DNA of 64,000 nucleotides. Source: Actinomycetes bacterium (GTDB taxonomy: Bacteria > Actinomycetota > Acidimicrobiia > Acidimicrobiales > RAAP-2). Below are positions 27,240-35,671 of the stretch, piece after piece. The number at the start of each line of letters is the position of its first letter. The first letter of the stretch is position 1. The stretch spans positions 41,710 through 105,709 of the forward strand of contig JAJYVS010000004.1 in assembly GCA_021791895.1 (NCBI GenBank). Reading direction: 5' to 3'. The notes beneath the pieces are model-generated. The model ran no database searches. It was given only the letters and a program-made list of their open reading frames with translations, and was not told where the DNA came from. Made by a program: the position numbers and the translations under genes.

Positions 27240-29630
27240 GTGAGCCTCGCAGCCCCCTCTGCGCCCCTCGGGGACCACCCCGGGCTCACCTCGGCCGAAG
27301 TCCGGGAGCGGACGGCGGCCGGGCTGGCCAACGTGGCCCCCCCGGGCCTAGGGCGCACCCTGCCCCAGATCCTCCGGGCCAACCTCCTCACCCGGTTCAA
27401 CGCCATCCTGGGCTCCCTCCTCGTGGTGGTGGCCCTCGTCGGCCCGCCCCAGGACGCCCTGTTCGGAGTGGTGCTGACGAGCAACGTGGCCATCGGGATC
27501 TTCCAGGAGGTACGGACCAAGCGGACCCTGGACCGGCTGGCCATCCTCACCGCGCCGAGTGCCCGGGTGGTGCGGGACGGGTCCTTGGGCACCGTCGCCG
27601 TCGAGGAGCTGGTGCTGGACGACCTGGTGGTGCTGGAAGCCGGGGACCAGGTCGGCGCCGACGCCGTGGTGCTGGCCTCGGCCGGCCTCGAGCTCGACGA
27701 GTCCCTGCTCACCGGGGAGGCCGAGCCGGTGGAGAAGGCGGCCGACGACACCGTGCGCGCCGGGAGCTTCGTCACCGCCGGCCGGGGCCACGTGAAGGTG
27801 ACCGGGGTCGGCGCCGACGCCTACGCGGTGCGTCTGGAGGCCCAGGCCCGCCAGTTCAGCCTGGTCCGCTCGGAGCTCCAGCAGGGGACCAACTGGATCC
27901 TGCGCCTGGTCACCTGGGTGATGGTCCCGACCGGGGTCCTGCTCGTCGTGAGCGAGCTGCTGCGGAGCCACCAGTCGCTCCCCGACGCCCTCCGGGGCTC
28001 GGTGGCCGGTGTCGGCGCCATGGTGCCCGAGGGCCTGGTGCTGCTCACCTCCATCGCCTTCGCCGTCGGCGCGCTCCGGCTGGCCCGCCGGCGGGTGCTG
28101 GTCCAGGAACTGGCGGCCATCGAGGGGCTGGCCCGGGTCGACGTGCTCTGCATCGACAAGACCGGGACCCTGACCGAGCCCGGCGTCACCCTGGAGGCGG
28201 TGGAGCCGCTCGTCGGGCAGAGCCCCGACGAGCTGGAGGAGGTGGTGGCGGCCCTGGCGGCCTCGGACCCGGCCCCCAACGCCACCGTGTCGGCGGTCCG
28301 GGCCCGCTACCCCGACGCCGAGCCGTGGCCCCTCGAGACGGTGGTCCCGTTCTCCTCGGCCCGCAAGTGGAGCGCGCTCGGCTTCACCGGGCGCGGCCTG
28401 TGGGTCCTCGGGGCGCCGGGCATCGTGGCCCCCTCGCTCCCGCCCGAGGCCGCAGCGCGGCTGGCCGCCCACGAGCGCTCGGGCGAGCGGGTGGTCCTCC
28501 TCGCCCGGGCCTCGGGAGCCATTCCGGCCGACGAACAGCCGGTCCTCCCGGCGCTCGAACCGGTCGGCCTGCTCGTGTTCGGCGAGCGGGTCCGGCCCGA
28601 CGCGCCCGAGACGGTCCGCTACCTCCTGGCCCAGGGGATGGAGATCAAGGTGCTCTCGGGCGACTCGCCGGTCACCGTGGCGAGCGTGGCCGCCCGCGTG
28701 GGCATCCCCCTCGGCGGGGGTACCGGAGACGCCACCTACCTCGGGGCCGACGAGGCGGCGATGGGCTCGGCCCTGGACACCGGGAACGTGGTCGGCCGGG
28801 TCCGGCCGGACCAGAAGCTGGGCGCGGTCCGGAGCCTCCAGGCCCGGGGGCGGATCGTGGCCATGGTCGGTGACGGAGTCAACGACGTGCCGGCCCTGAA
28901 GCAGGCCGACCTCGGCATTGCCATGGGCTCGGGGAGCCAGTCGGCCCGGTCGGTGGCCCGCATCATCCTCCTCGACAGCGCCTTCTCGGTCGTGCCCCGG
29001 GTGCTCGGCGAGGGACGCCGGGTCATCGCCAACATCGAGCGGGTCGGGAACCTGTTCGTGACCAAGACCGTCTACGCCGCGCTGCTCGGGGTCGTGGTGG
29101 CGGTGACGGGCGTGCCGTTCCCGTTCTTCCCCCGGCACCTCACCATCGTCACCACCTTCACGATCGGGGTCCCCGGCTTCTTCCTGGCCCTGGCCACCGC
29201 CGCCCCCCGGGCCTCCCCGGGGTTCGCCCGCCGGGTCCTGCGCTTCGCGGTGCCGGCGGGACTGGTGGCGGGGGTCTGCGCCTTCGCCGTCTACGCCGTG
29301 GCCCGAGCGGCCCCGGGGGCGAGCGCCGAGGAGGCCCGCACGGCGGCCACGCTGGCCCTGCTCGCCGTCGGCCTGGTGATCCTCGGGCTCATCAGCCGCC
29401 CACTCGACCCGGTCCGCCTCGGTCTCCTGGTGGTGATGGCGGGCGGGGCCGCGCTCGCCATGCTGGTGCCGCTGTCGCGCCGGGTCTTCGGGCTGGCCAT
29501 TCCGGCGCCCGCCACGCTCCTCGAGGAGGCTTTGGTGGTCGGGGTGGCGCTGGTGGCGCTCGTGACCGGGGTCCGGCTGGCGCCGCTCGTGGTGCAAGCC
29601 CTCGGCCGCCGGCGGCGACCCGCCCGCTAG
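27240..29630 (+). CDS. P-type cation ATPase, CtpE-like (probable Ca2+ transporter)
   Basis: This is an ATP-driven cation pump in the plasma membrane. Seen: actuator TGE at 158-160, the TM4 motif PEGL at 263-266, phosphorylated D306 in DKTGTLT, and hinge GDGVND near 544, plus about ten hydrophobic helices. There is no metal-binding N-terminal domain. PEGL in TM4 and the 796-residue length match the mycobacterial CtpE family, which imports Ca2+; assigning that substrate here is inference. The GTG start lies 60 bases after qcrB with no strong Shine-Dalgarno. It is followed by uspA on the opposite strand. Confidence 0.82.
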   Translation: MSLAAPSAPLGDHPGLTSAEVRERTAAGLANVAPPGLGRTLPQILRANLLTRFNAILGSLLVVVALVGPPQDALFGVVLTSNVAIGIFQEVRTKRTLDRLAILTAPSARVVRDGSLGTVAVEELVLDDLVVLEAGDQVGADAVVLASAGLELDESLLTGEAEPVEKAADDTVRAGSFVTAGRGHVKVTGVGADAYAVRLEAQARQFSLVRSELQQGTNWILRLVTWVMVPTGVLLVVSELLRSHQSLPDALRGSVAGVGAMVPEGLVLLTSIAFAVGALRLARRRVLVQELAAIEGLARVDVLCIDKTGTLTEPGVTLEAVEPLVGQSPDELEEVVAALAASDPAPNATVSAVRARYPDAEPWPLETVVPFSSARKWSALGFTGRGLWVLGAPGIVAPSLPPEAAARLAAHERSGERVVLLARASGAIPADEQPVLPALEPVGLLVFGERVRPDAPETVRYLLAQGMEIKVLSGDSPVTVASVAARVGIPLGGGTGDATYLGADEAAMGSALDTGNVVGRVRPDQKLGAVRSLQARGRIVAMVGDGVNDVPALKQADLGIAMGSGSQSARSVARIILLDSAFSVVPRVLGEGRRVIANIERVGNLFVTKTVYAALLGVVVAVTGVPFPFFPRHLTIVTTFTIGVPGFFLALATAAPRASPGFARRVLRFAVPAGLVAGVCAFAVYAVARAAPGASAEEARTAATLALLAVGLVILGLISRPLDPVRLGLLVVMAGGAALAMLVPLSRRVFGLAIPAPATLLEEALVVGVALVALVTGVRLAPLVVQALGRRRRPAR

Positions 29631-29655
29631 GCCGAGTCCGGCCGAGTCCGGCCGG

Positions 29656-30123
29656 CTAGTCCGGTCGGGCCGGGACCTCGGGCTCGGGCCGCACCACGAG
29701 GACCGGGCAGTGGGCGTGGTGGACGCACTGCTGGCTCACCGAGCCGAGCATGAGCTCCTTGAACCCCCCGAGCCCGCGGGATCCGACGACGAGGAGCGCC
29801 GCGCCCCGGCTGGCCTCGACGAGGCGGCCGGCGGCCGGGGGGTCCTCGAGGTACCCGTGCACCTCGAGGTCGGGGGCGAGGGCCCTCGCCGTGGCTACCG
29901 CCTGTTCGAGGATCTCCTCCTCCTCGGCCTCGGCCCCCACGATGAGCTCGGAGACCACCTTGCGGACCACCCGCACGTGCACGATCTCGAGGGTCAGCCC
30001 GCGGCTCGAGGCCTGGGCCACCGCCCACCGGAGCGCGTCCATCGAGGCTCCGGAGCCGTCGACCCCGACCACGACCCGGTCCCTCGGCCCACTTCCTCCG
30101 GCGTCGGGGTCCTCTCTGGGCAC
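29656..30123 (-). CDS. Universal stress protein (UspA family, ATP-binding type)
   Basis: This is a single-domain Usp of about 155 residues, a stress-linked cytoplasmic protein. The N-terminal VVVGVDGSGASMDALRWA and the C-terminal nucleotide loop GSRGLGGFKELMLGSVS are both intact, so it is the ATP-binding kind. I chose GTG 30123, which has GAGGAG six bases upstream. An earlier in-frame TTG at 30156 would place the start upstream of this Shine-Dalgarno and against the likely promoter. It is divergent from the P1B-type metal ATPase and may respond to the same stress, though that is inference. Confidence 0.85.
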   Translation of the reverse strand: MPREDPDAGGSGPRDRVVVGVDGSGASMDALRWAVAQASSRGLTLEIVHVRVVRKVVSELIVGAEAEEEEILEQAVATARALAPDLEVHGYLEDPPAAGRLVEASRGAALLVVGSRGLGGFKELMLGSVSQQCVHHAHCPVLVVRPEPEVPARPD

Positions 30124-30156
30124 GGCGTTCTCCTCATCGGGCTCGGCCGGACCCAA

Positions 30157-30162
30157 AGAGTA
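30157..30162 (-). promoter_or_regulatory. Likely -10 box of the universal stress protein gene
   Basis: On the minus strand TACTCT fits TANNNT and would start transcription about 27 bases before GTG 30123, leaving room for the GAGGAG Shine-Dalgarno. Confidence 0.4.
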
Positions 30163-30251
30163 TGCCGGACCCCCGGCACCGCCACCGGGGTACGGCCGGG
30201 GCCGGGGCTCCTCGGGCGGGACCTTCGGACCTGGCCAAAGGGGGCGGCCCG

Positions 30252-30281
30252 GTGCAGGATGGCCCGGTGCAGGATGGCCCG
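30252..30281. repeat. 15-bp direct tandem repeat at the start of the metal ATPase gene
   Basis: GTGCAGGATGGCCCG occurs twice back to back. Each copy begins with an in-frame GTG, so the gene has two possible GTG starts fifteen bases apart, and the protein would begin with a repeated Val-Gln-Asp-Gly-Pro. Confidence 0.85.
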
Positions 30282-32606
30282 GCGCCGGCCGGTCGGCGCG
30301 CGTCCTTGGGGCAGCGGCTGGAGCGGGCCCGGCCGGGCGTGCTGCTGACCCTGACCGTGGCCACGTTGGCGGCCGGCGGAGCCGCCCACCTGGCCGGGGC
30401 GTCCGGCGCGGGCGACCACGTGTGGAGCACAGGGGCGGCCCTGGCCGCGCTCTCGGTCGCGTGGTCGACCGCCCTCGTGCTGTGGCGGGGCCACCTGGGG
30501 GTCGACGCGATCGCCCTGTTGGCCCTGGTCGGAGCGGTCGCCGTCGGCGAGCCGCTGGCGGCCGCGGTCATCGCGGTGATGGTGGGCAGCGGGGGGACGC
30601 TCGAGGCCTGGGCAGCCGGCCGGGCCCGCCGCGACCTCGCCGCCGTGCTGGCCCGGCGCCCGACCGTGGTGCACCGCCGGCGCGGGGGGGTGGTCGAGAC
30701 CGTGCCGCCCGAGGCGGTAGAGCCCGGGGATCTCCTCGTGGTGGGCCCGGGCGAGGTGGTGGCGATCGACGGCATGGTCGTGGCCACCCCGGCGGTGCTC
30801 GACGAGTCGGCGCTCACCGGCGAGGGTCTCCCGGTCGAGCGGCCGGCCGGCGACGCCGTGCGCAGCGGGGTGGTCAACGTCGGCGGACCCTTTGAGCTCC
30901 GGGCCACCGCGACCGCGGCCAACAGCACCTACGACGGCATCGTGCGCCTGGTGGCAGCGGCCGAGACCACCCGACCCCCCTTCGTCCGCCTGGCCGACCG
31001 CTACGCCCAGTGGTTCCTCGGCCTGACCCTGGCGGTGGCCGGCGCCGGGTGGGCCGCCGGCGGGGCCGCCCGGGCGGTGGCCGTGCTCGTGGTGGCCACC
31101 CCGTGCCCGCTCATCCTGGCCGCCCCGATCGCCTTCGTCGCCGGGCTGTCGCGGGCCGCCCGCCGGGAGGTGGTGGTGAAGGGCGGGGACGTGCTGGAGC
31201 GGCTGGCCCGGTGCCGGACCCTCCTCGTCGACAAGACCGGCACCCTCACTCTCGGCCAGCCCCGTCTGGCCAGCGTGGTCAGCGCCGGGGAGCGGGCCGA
31301 GTCGGAGATCCTGGCGCTGGCCGCCTCGCTCGACCAGCTCTCGAGCCACGTCCTCGCGGCGGCGGTGGTGCGGGCGGCCACCGAGCGCGACCTCGCCCTG
31401 TCCCTGCCGGTCGGGGTGGACGAGGTGGCCGGCCGGGGGGTTCGGGGCTCGGTCAACGGGCATCTGGTGGCGGTGGGCAAGGCCGAGTGGACCGGGGTGC
31501 AGGGGGTCCCGCCGTGGGCCAAGGCGGCCCGGCGGGCGGCCGCCTTGGACGGCGCCCTGACCGTCTTCGTCTCGGTGGATGGCCGGCCGGCCGGGGTGCT
31601 CGTCTTCCAGGACCCGCTGCGCCCCGACGGGCCGAGCACGATCTGGCGTCTGCGCAAGAACGGCTTCGACCGCATCGTGATGGTCACCGGTGACCGCCGC
31701 GAGGTCGCCGAGACGGTGGCGGCGGCGATCGGCGTCGACGGCGTCGTGGCCGAGGTGTCCCCGGCCGAGAAGCTGGCGGTCATCGAGCTCGAACGGCGCC
31801 GGGGACCGACCGTGATGGTCGGCGACGGGGTCAACGACGCCCCGGCCCTGGCGGTGGCCGACGTCGGGGTGGCGCTCGGCGCCCGGGGGGCCACCGCCTC
31901 TTCGGAGGCGGCCGACGTGGTGGTCACGGTGGACCGCCTCGACCGGGTGGGCGAGGCGGTGACGCTCGCCCGCCGGACCCGGGCCATCGCCTGGGAGAGC
32001 GTCGTGATCGGCATGGCGCTGTCGGTGGCCGGGATGGGGGTCGCCGCCTTCGGCCTCTTGCCGGCGGTGTGGGGGGCGCTGGCCCAGGAGGCCATCGACG
32101 TCGCCGTGATCGTCAACGCCCTGCGCGCCCTCTCGGTCGGCCCGGGTCGCCTTCGCCTCGGGGGGGACGAGGAGCGCCTGGTGGCCCGGTTCCTCTCCGA
32201 GCACCGGGCCATCCGGGCTGACCTCGAGGAGGTCCGGGCGGCGGCCGACGCGATCGGGAGCCCCGACCGGGCCGCCGCCCTGGCCGCCGTGCGGCGGGTG
32301 CAGCGGCTGTTGGTGGAGGAGGTGGAGCCGCACGAGGCGGCCGAGGAGGAGGCTTTCTACGGGCCCGCGCACCGGGCGCTCGGAGCGGTGGACCCGACCG
32401 GCGCCCTCAGCCGGGCCCACCTGGAGATCGCCCACCAGATCCGCCGGCTCGGCCGGGTCCTCGACGGGGTCGGTGCCGAGGGGCTCGACGACGTCGACGT
32501 GGTCGACCTGCGCCAGATCCTCTACGGGCTCTACGCCATCCTGGCGCTCCACACCGCCACCGAGGAGGAGAGCTACCGGTCGATGGAGGACGTGGCCGGC
32601 GGCTGA
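30252..32606 (+). CDS. P1B-type metal ATPase with TPC motif and C-terminal hemerythrin-like domain
   Basis: This is a heavy-metal efflux or uptake pump of the P1B class. Actuator TGE is at 189-191, membrane motif T283-P284-C285-P286-L287, phosphorylated D327 in DKTGTLT, and hinge GDGVND at 524-529. After the last helices a hemerythrin-like (HHE) domain covers about residues 645-780. Candidate di-iron ligands are H651, H694 with E698, H723/H728, and H767 with E771. TPC plus a hemerythrin tail defines the P1B-5 subgroup, linked to Ni or Fe(II); the metal here is inferred. I prefer GTG 30252, preceded by AAAGGGGG, over ATG 30162, which lies in the divergent promoter. It ends 34 bases inside the convergent MFS gene. 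Confidence 0.85.
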   Translation: MQDGPVQDGPAPAGRRASLGQRLERARPGVLLTLTVATLAAGGAAHLAGASGAGDHVWSTGAALAALSVAWSTALVLWRGHLGVDAIALLALVGAVAVGEPLAAAVIAVMVGSGGTLEAWAAGRARRDLAAVLARRPTVVHRRRGGVVETVPPEAVEPGDLLVVGPGEVVAIDGMVVATPAVLDESALTGEGLPVERPAGDAVRSGVVNVGGPFELRATATAANSTYDGIVRLVAAAETTRPPFVRLADRYAQWFLGLTLAVAGAGWAAGGAARAVAVLVVATPCPLILAAPIAFVAGLSRAARREVVVKGGDVLERLARCRTLLVDKTGTLTLGQPRLASVVSAGERAESEILALAASLDQLSSHVLAAAVVRAATERDLALSLPVGVDEVAGRGVRGSVNGHLVAVGKAEWTGVQGVPPWAKAARRAAALDGALTVFVSVDGRPAGVLVFQDPLRPDGPSTIWRLRKNGFDRIVMVTGDRREVAETVAAAIGVDGVVAEVSPAEKLAVIELERRRGPTVMVGDGVNDAPALAVADVGVALGARGATASSEAADVVVTVDRLDRVGEAVTLARRTRAIAWESVVIGMALSVAGMGVAAFGLLPAVWGALAQEAIDVAVIVNALRALSVGPGRLRLGGDEERLVARFLSEHRAIRADLEEVRAAADAIGSPDRAAALAAVRRVQRLLVEEVEPHEAAEEEAFYGPAHRALGAVDPTGALSRAHLEIAHQIRRLGRVLDGVGAEGLDDVDVVDLRQILYGLYAILALHTATEEESYRSMEDVAGG

Positions 32607-33820
32607 GCGGCCCGGGCAGGTGGTGCCGCGGTGGCGCGGGCCGGCACCGGCACCGGCGGACGGAGGTGGTCGAGGAGTGCCGAGCCGAGGAGGAGGACCC
32701 CGAAGCCCGCACCGAGCCAGCACACCCCGTCCCAACCGGCGGCGGCGAGCACGGCGCCGGCGCTCACCGACCCGAACGCCCCGCCGGCGAAGTAGCAGAC
32801 CATGTAGGCGCTGTTGATCCGGGACCGAGCCTCGGGCGCGATGCGGTAGATGATGGCCTGGTTGGTGATCTGGATCCCCTGGGTTCCGACGTCGAGGACC
32901 AGGATCCCGGCGATCAACGGGGCGAGCGACGCCTTGCCCCAGGCGAGCAGTCCGAACGAGCCGGTGAGGAGGAGCGCCGAGACGGTGGTGACGACGGCCG
33001 TCCGTTGTGCATCGGCGAGGCGCCCGGCCACATTGGCCATGGTCACCCCGGCCACCCCGGCCAGCCCGAACAGGCCGATGACCGCCCGGGAGTAGTGGAA
33101 GGGCGGCCCGGCGAGCAGGAAGGCGAGCGAGGTCCACAGGACGCTGAAGGCGGCGAACTCGGTGGCGCCGTTGAACGACCGGCGGCGCAGCACCGGCTCG
33201 GTGACCAAGAAACGCAGGGACGAGGCCACCAGCTTGGGGTAGGGGAGGTGGGGTCGGGGTCCCTCGGGCGGCAGGGCCCGGCGCAGGACGAGGGCCAGGA
33301 CGACCATGAGCCCGGCCGAGACCCAGTAGATGGTCCGCCACCCGGCCGCCTCGGCCACGAGCCCGGCCGCGGTCCGGGCGAGCAGGATCCCGAGGAGCAG
33401 GCCGGTCATGATGCGGGCCACGATCCGGCCCTGCCGGTGGGGCTCGGCCAGATCGGCGGCGAAGGGGATCATGACCTGGCCGGCGACCGAGGCGCAGCCG
33501 ACGAGGAGCGAGGCCAGCTCGAACAGCCACAGGGTGGGCGCGGCGGCCGCCAGCGCCAGGAATCCGCCGGCGGCCACGTAGACAGAGACGGTGAGGGAGC
33601 GGCGGGGCCGCAGGTCGCCGAGCGGCACTACGAGGAGGAGCCCGAGGGCGTAGCCGACCTGGGTGGCGGTGACCACGATCGAGGTGGCGGCGCTGCCCAC
33701 ACCGAACTCGGTGGCGATCTCATGCAGGAGGGGCTGGGAGTAGTACAGGTTGGCGACAATGGCCCCGGTGGCCACCGCCATGAGCAGCACCAGGCGGTTG
33801 GAGAGCCCGCCGCCCCGCAT
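32573..33820 (-). CDS. Major facilitator superfamily transporter
   Basis: This is a twelve-helix secondary transporter of about 415 residues. The MFS loop 2-3 signature is present as GDLRPRR near residue 70, after the segment ANLYYSQPLLHEIATEFGV, which is typical of drug-efflux (YdhP/Ycel-like) MFS members. The substrate is unknown. ATG 33820 has GGAG six bases upstream; GTG 33832 is the alternative. The C-terminus is an Ala/Pro/Arg-rich tail. It lies ten to twenty bases after the HIT gene on the same strand and its 3' end overlaps the convergent metal ATPase gene by 34 bases. Confidence 0.85.
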   Translation of the reverse strand: MRGGGLSNRLVLLMAVATGAIVANLYYSQPLLHEIATEFGVGSAATSIVVTATQVGYALGLLLVVPLGDLRPRRSLTVSVYVAAGGFLALAAAAPTLWLFELASLLVGCASVAGQVMIPFAADLAEPHRQGRIVARIMTGLLLGILLARTAAGLVAEAAGWRTIYWVSAGLMVVLALVLRRALPPEGPRPHLPYPKLVASSLRFLVTEPVLRRRSFNGATEFAAFSVLWTSLAFLLAGPPFHYSRAVIGLFGLAGVAGVTMANVAGRLADAQRTAVVTTVSALLLTGSFGLLAWGKASLAPLIAGILVLDVGTQGIQITNQAIIYRIAPEARSRINSAYMVCYFAGGAFGSVSAGAVLAAAGWDGVCWLGAGFGVLLLGSALLDHLRPPVPVPARATAAPPARAAQPPATSSIDR

Positions 33821-33842
33821 GCCCGGCTCCACGCCCCCGACG

Positions 33843-34313
33843 CTAGCGGCCCTCCGGTCGAAGCAGCCGACCGAGGGCGGCGGCGTCGGCCCGCAGCCTG
33901 GTCTCCTCGAGGGTCACGTCCCGGTCCTTGGGCAGCGGCGCCCCCGGGTTGACGTCGCCCTCGGCGTAGCGGGCGGTCACGTGGGTGTGGAGGTGGGGCG
34001 CGGTGGTGCCGAGGGTCTCGTCGTTGACCTTGCGGGCCCCGAAGTGGCGACGCACGGCGTCGCTTACCGCGAGCACCTCGGCGAAGTAGCCCGCGGCCTC
34101 CTCGGCCGACAGATCGGTCGGCTCGGCCACGTGGCCCCGGTGCCCAGATGACCACCACGTAGCCCCGCTGGGCCCGCGCCGGCAGAGGTAGGCGTCGGCG
34201 TAGCGGCCGGCCAGGACCCGGATCCCGTGCTCGGTCTCCTGGGCCCGCTCGGGCCGGCACATCGGGCAGCCCTCGCTGGCGAAGCGGGCGTCGAAGTCCA
34301 AGGGCCAGGCCAT
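33843..34313 (-). CDS. HIT-family protein with a frame-displaced segment
   Basis: HIT proteins hydrolyse or transfer nucleotidyl groups from dinucleoside polyphosphates. The motif HLHTHV and preceding LGTTAPHLHTHVTARY are clear, as are the N-terminal CPMC and HVAEPTDLSAEE blocks. Between about residues 45 and 60 the frame reads GPSGATWWSSGHR, which is unlike the family. The same DNA one frame over reads AQRGYVVVIWAPG, which is the expected strand. A one-base gain near 34185 and a compensating change near 34146 would explain it. The product is 156 residues and otherwise intact. Whether this is a real mutation pair or a sequence error cannot be told here. Confidence 0.75.
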   Translation of the reverse strand: MAWPLDFDARFASEGCPMCRPERAQETEHGIRVLAGRYADAYLCRRGPSGATWWSSGHRGHVAEPTDLSAEEAAGYFAEVLAVSDAVRRHFGARKVNDETLGTTAPHLHTHVTARYAEGDVNPGAPLPKDRDVTLEETRLRADAAALGRLLRPEGR

Positions 34314-34375
34314 CTCCCGGCTTGGCCGCTCCGGGTTGGCGGGGCACCCGGTCGGCTGGGCCAGACTGTGCGGTG

Positions 34376-35218
34376 ATGACCGATCCCCCCCGCCGGACGC
34401 TGGCCGGCATCCTCGACCTCCGTTCCTCGGGCCAGGACCGCTGGCGGGCCCCCACCCCGGGCGAGGGTCCCCCCCGTCTCTTCGGCGGCCAGGTGGCGGC
34501 CCAGGCCCTGGCGGCGGCGTGCAAGACCGTCCCGGCCGACCGGCCGCCCCACTCCCTGCACGGGTACTTCATCCGCCCCGGCCGGCCCGACACCACCCTC
34601 GAGCTCGTCGTGGAACGGACCCGGGACGGCCGCTCCTTCACCACGAGGCACGTGACGGCGCTCCAGGACCAAAAGGCCATCTTCAACCTGACGGCCTCCT
34701 TCCACGCCGGCGAGCCCGGGGTGGACTGGCAGCTCCCGGCACCCGACGTGCCGCCGCCCGAGGCGTTCGACAACCCACCGGCCCGGCCGTCGCGTCGGAT
34801 GTTCGGCCCGGCCAGCTTCTTCGAGCAGCGCCCGATCTACCCGAGCGTCGAGGGCGACCCCTGGCCCCGCCACCCGTGCTGGGTCCGCCTGGTCGAGGAG
34901 GTCCCCGCCGACGCGGCCGAGCAGGCCTGCGCGCTGGCCTTCGTGTCGGACATGGGGGTGGTCGGGTCCGCCCGGGCCCCTGGCGACCGCAGCCACCCAT
35001 CCTCGTTGGCCAGCCTGGACCATGCGGTCTGGTTCCATCGGCCCTTCGACATCACCCAGTGGCACCTGTTCTCGGTCGACCCGGTCTCCAACTTCGGGGC
35101 CCGGGGGCTGGCGCGAGGCACCTTCCACGCCGCCGACGGGCGGCTGGTGGCCTCCATCGCCCAGGAGGGGCTGATCAGGCCGGGCCCGCCGGACTGGCTC
35201 CCCCCCGGACCGGGCTGA
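34376..35218 (+). CDS. tesB: Acyl-CoA thioesterase II (TesB type)
   Basis: This is a double-hotdog thioesterase that hydrolyses acyl-CoAs of medium and long chain to free acid and CoA. Recognisable blocks are RLFGGQVAAQALAAA, HSLHGYFIRPGRPD and SLASLDHAVWFHRPF with the C-terminal catalytic Asp region, then RGTFHAADGRLVASIAQEGL. The 280 residues match the family. ATG 34376 is preceded closely by GTG 34373, and no strong Shine-Dalgarno is present. It is divergent from the HIT gene and convergent with ctaF, with a hairpin between. Confidence 0.9.
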   Translation: MTDPPRRTLAGILDLRSSGQDRWRAPTPGEGPPRLFGGQVAAQALAAACKTVPADRPPHSLHGYFIRPGRPDTTLELVVERTRDGRSFTTRHVTALQDQKAIFNLTASFHAGEPGVDWQLPAPDVPPPEAFDNPPARPSRRMFGPASFFEQRPIYPSVEGDPWPRHPCWVRLVEEVPADAAEQACALAFVSDMGVVGSARAPGDRSHPSSLASLDHAVWFHRPFDITQWHLFSVDPVSNFGARGLARGTFHAADGRLVASIAQEGLIRPGPPDWLPPGPG

Positions 35219-35245
35219 GCCCCGGGCCGCGTCCGGCGCGTCGGT

Positions 35246-35276
35246 GCAGACCCGCCACGCCGGGCGGCGGGTCTGC
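35246..35276. terminator. Strong hairpin between convergent tesB and ctaF
   Basis: GCAGACCCGCC pairs perfectly with GGCGGGTCTGC (11 bp) around a nine-base loop. It lies 28 bases past the tesB stop and 3 bases past the ctaF stop, so it could end both transcripts. A poly-T tract is missing on both sides, which is common in high-GC genomes. Confidence 0.7.
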
Positions 35277-35278
35277 CC

Positions 35279-35671
35279 TCAGACGTGGCCGCCGCGGCGG
35301 CTCTCGGCGGTCACCCCGACCAGTGCGGTGACGATGAGCCCGACGGCGGGGAAGAAGAACCACATCCCGAAGGCGAAGGCCAGCACCAGCATGAAGGCGC
35401 CCATGCCGAGGACAAAGGGCCAGATGCTCGACGAGGGGAAGGTCTCGACCTCGCCGGCGCCGTCTTCGATGGTGGCGTCGTCGCGGTCCTCGGGCCGAAA
35501 GCCCATTCGGCGGTGCCAGAAGAGGTAGTAGCTGCCGGGCAGGAGCCCGAGGAGGCAGGTCCCGACCAGCATGGCCGTCCCGCCGTCCTCGTAGCTGGTG
35601 AACCAGTAGACGAGGCCGATGAACCCGAAGAAGATGGCCACGCCGAGCAGGATGAGCGACTCGTTCCTCAT
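35279..35671 (-). CDS. ctaF: Cytochrome c oxidase subunit IV, actinobacterial type (CtaF)
   Basis: This is a small membrane subunit particular to actinobacterial aa3 oxidases (130 residues). Helices at residues 7-25 and 32-50 and a pair near 85-120 are visible, with the conserved [17 protein letters not shown] between them and an acidic stretch before [16 protein letters not shown] 35671 overlaps the ctaD stop by four bases, so it is coupled to subunit I. Confidence 0.88.
   Translation of the reverse strand: MRNESLILLGVAIFFGFIGLVYWFTSYEDGGTAMLVGTCLLGLLPGSYYLFWHRRMGFRPEDRDDATIEDGAGEVETFPSSSIWPFVLGMGAFMLVLAFAFGMWFFFPAVGLIVTALVGVTAESRRGGHV

Noticed and set aside
30162..30251. N-terminal extension of the metal ATPase from ATG 30162
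   Set aside because: It would overlap the likely -10 of the divergent stress-protein gene and lacks a Shine-Dalgarno. GTG 30252 is better placed.
29994..33530. Long open minus-strand frame opposite the metal ATPase and part of MFS
   Set aside because: Low-complexity composition and no motifs. The hemerythrin-tailed ATPase and the MFS gene explain the DNA.
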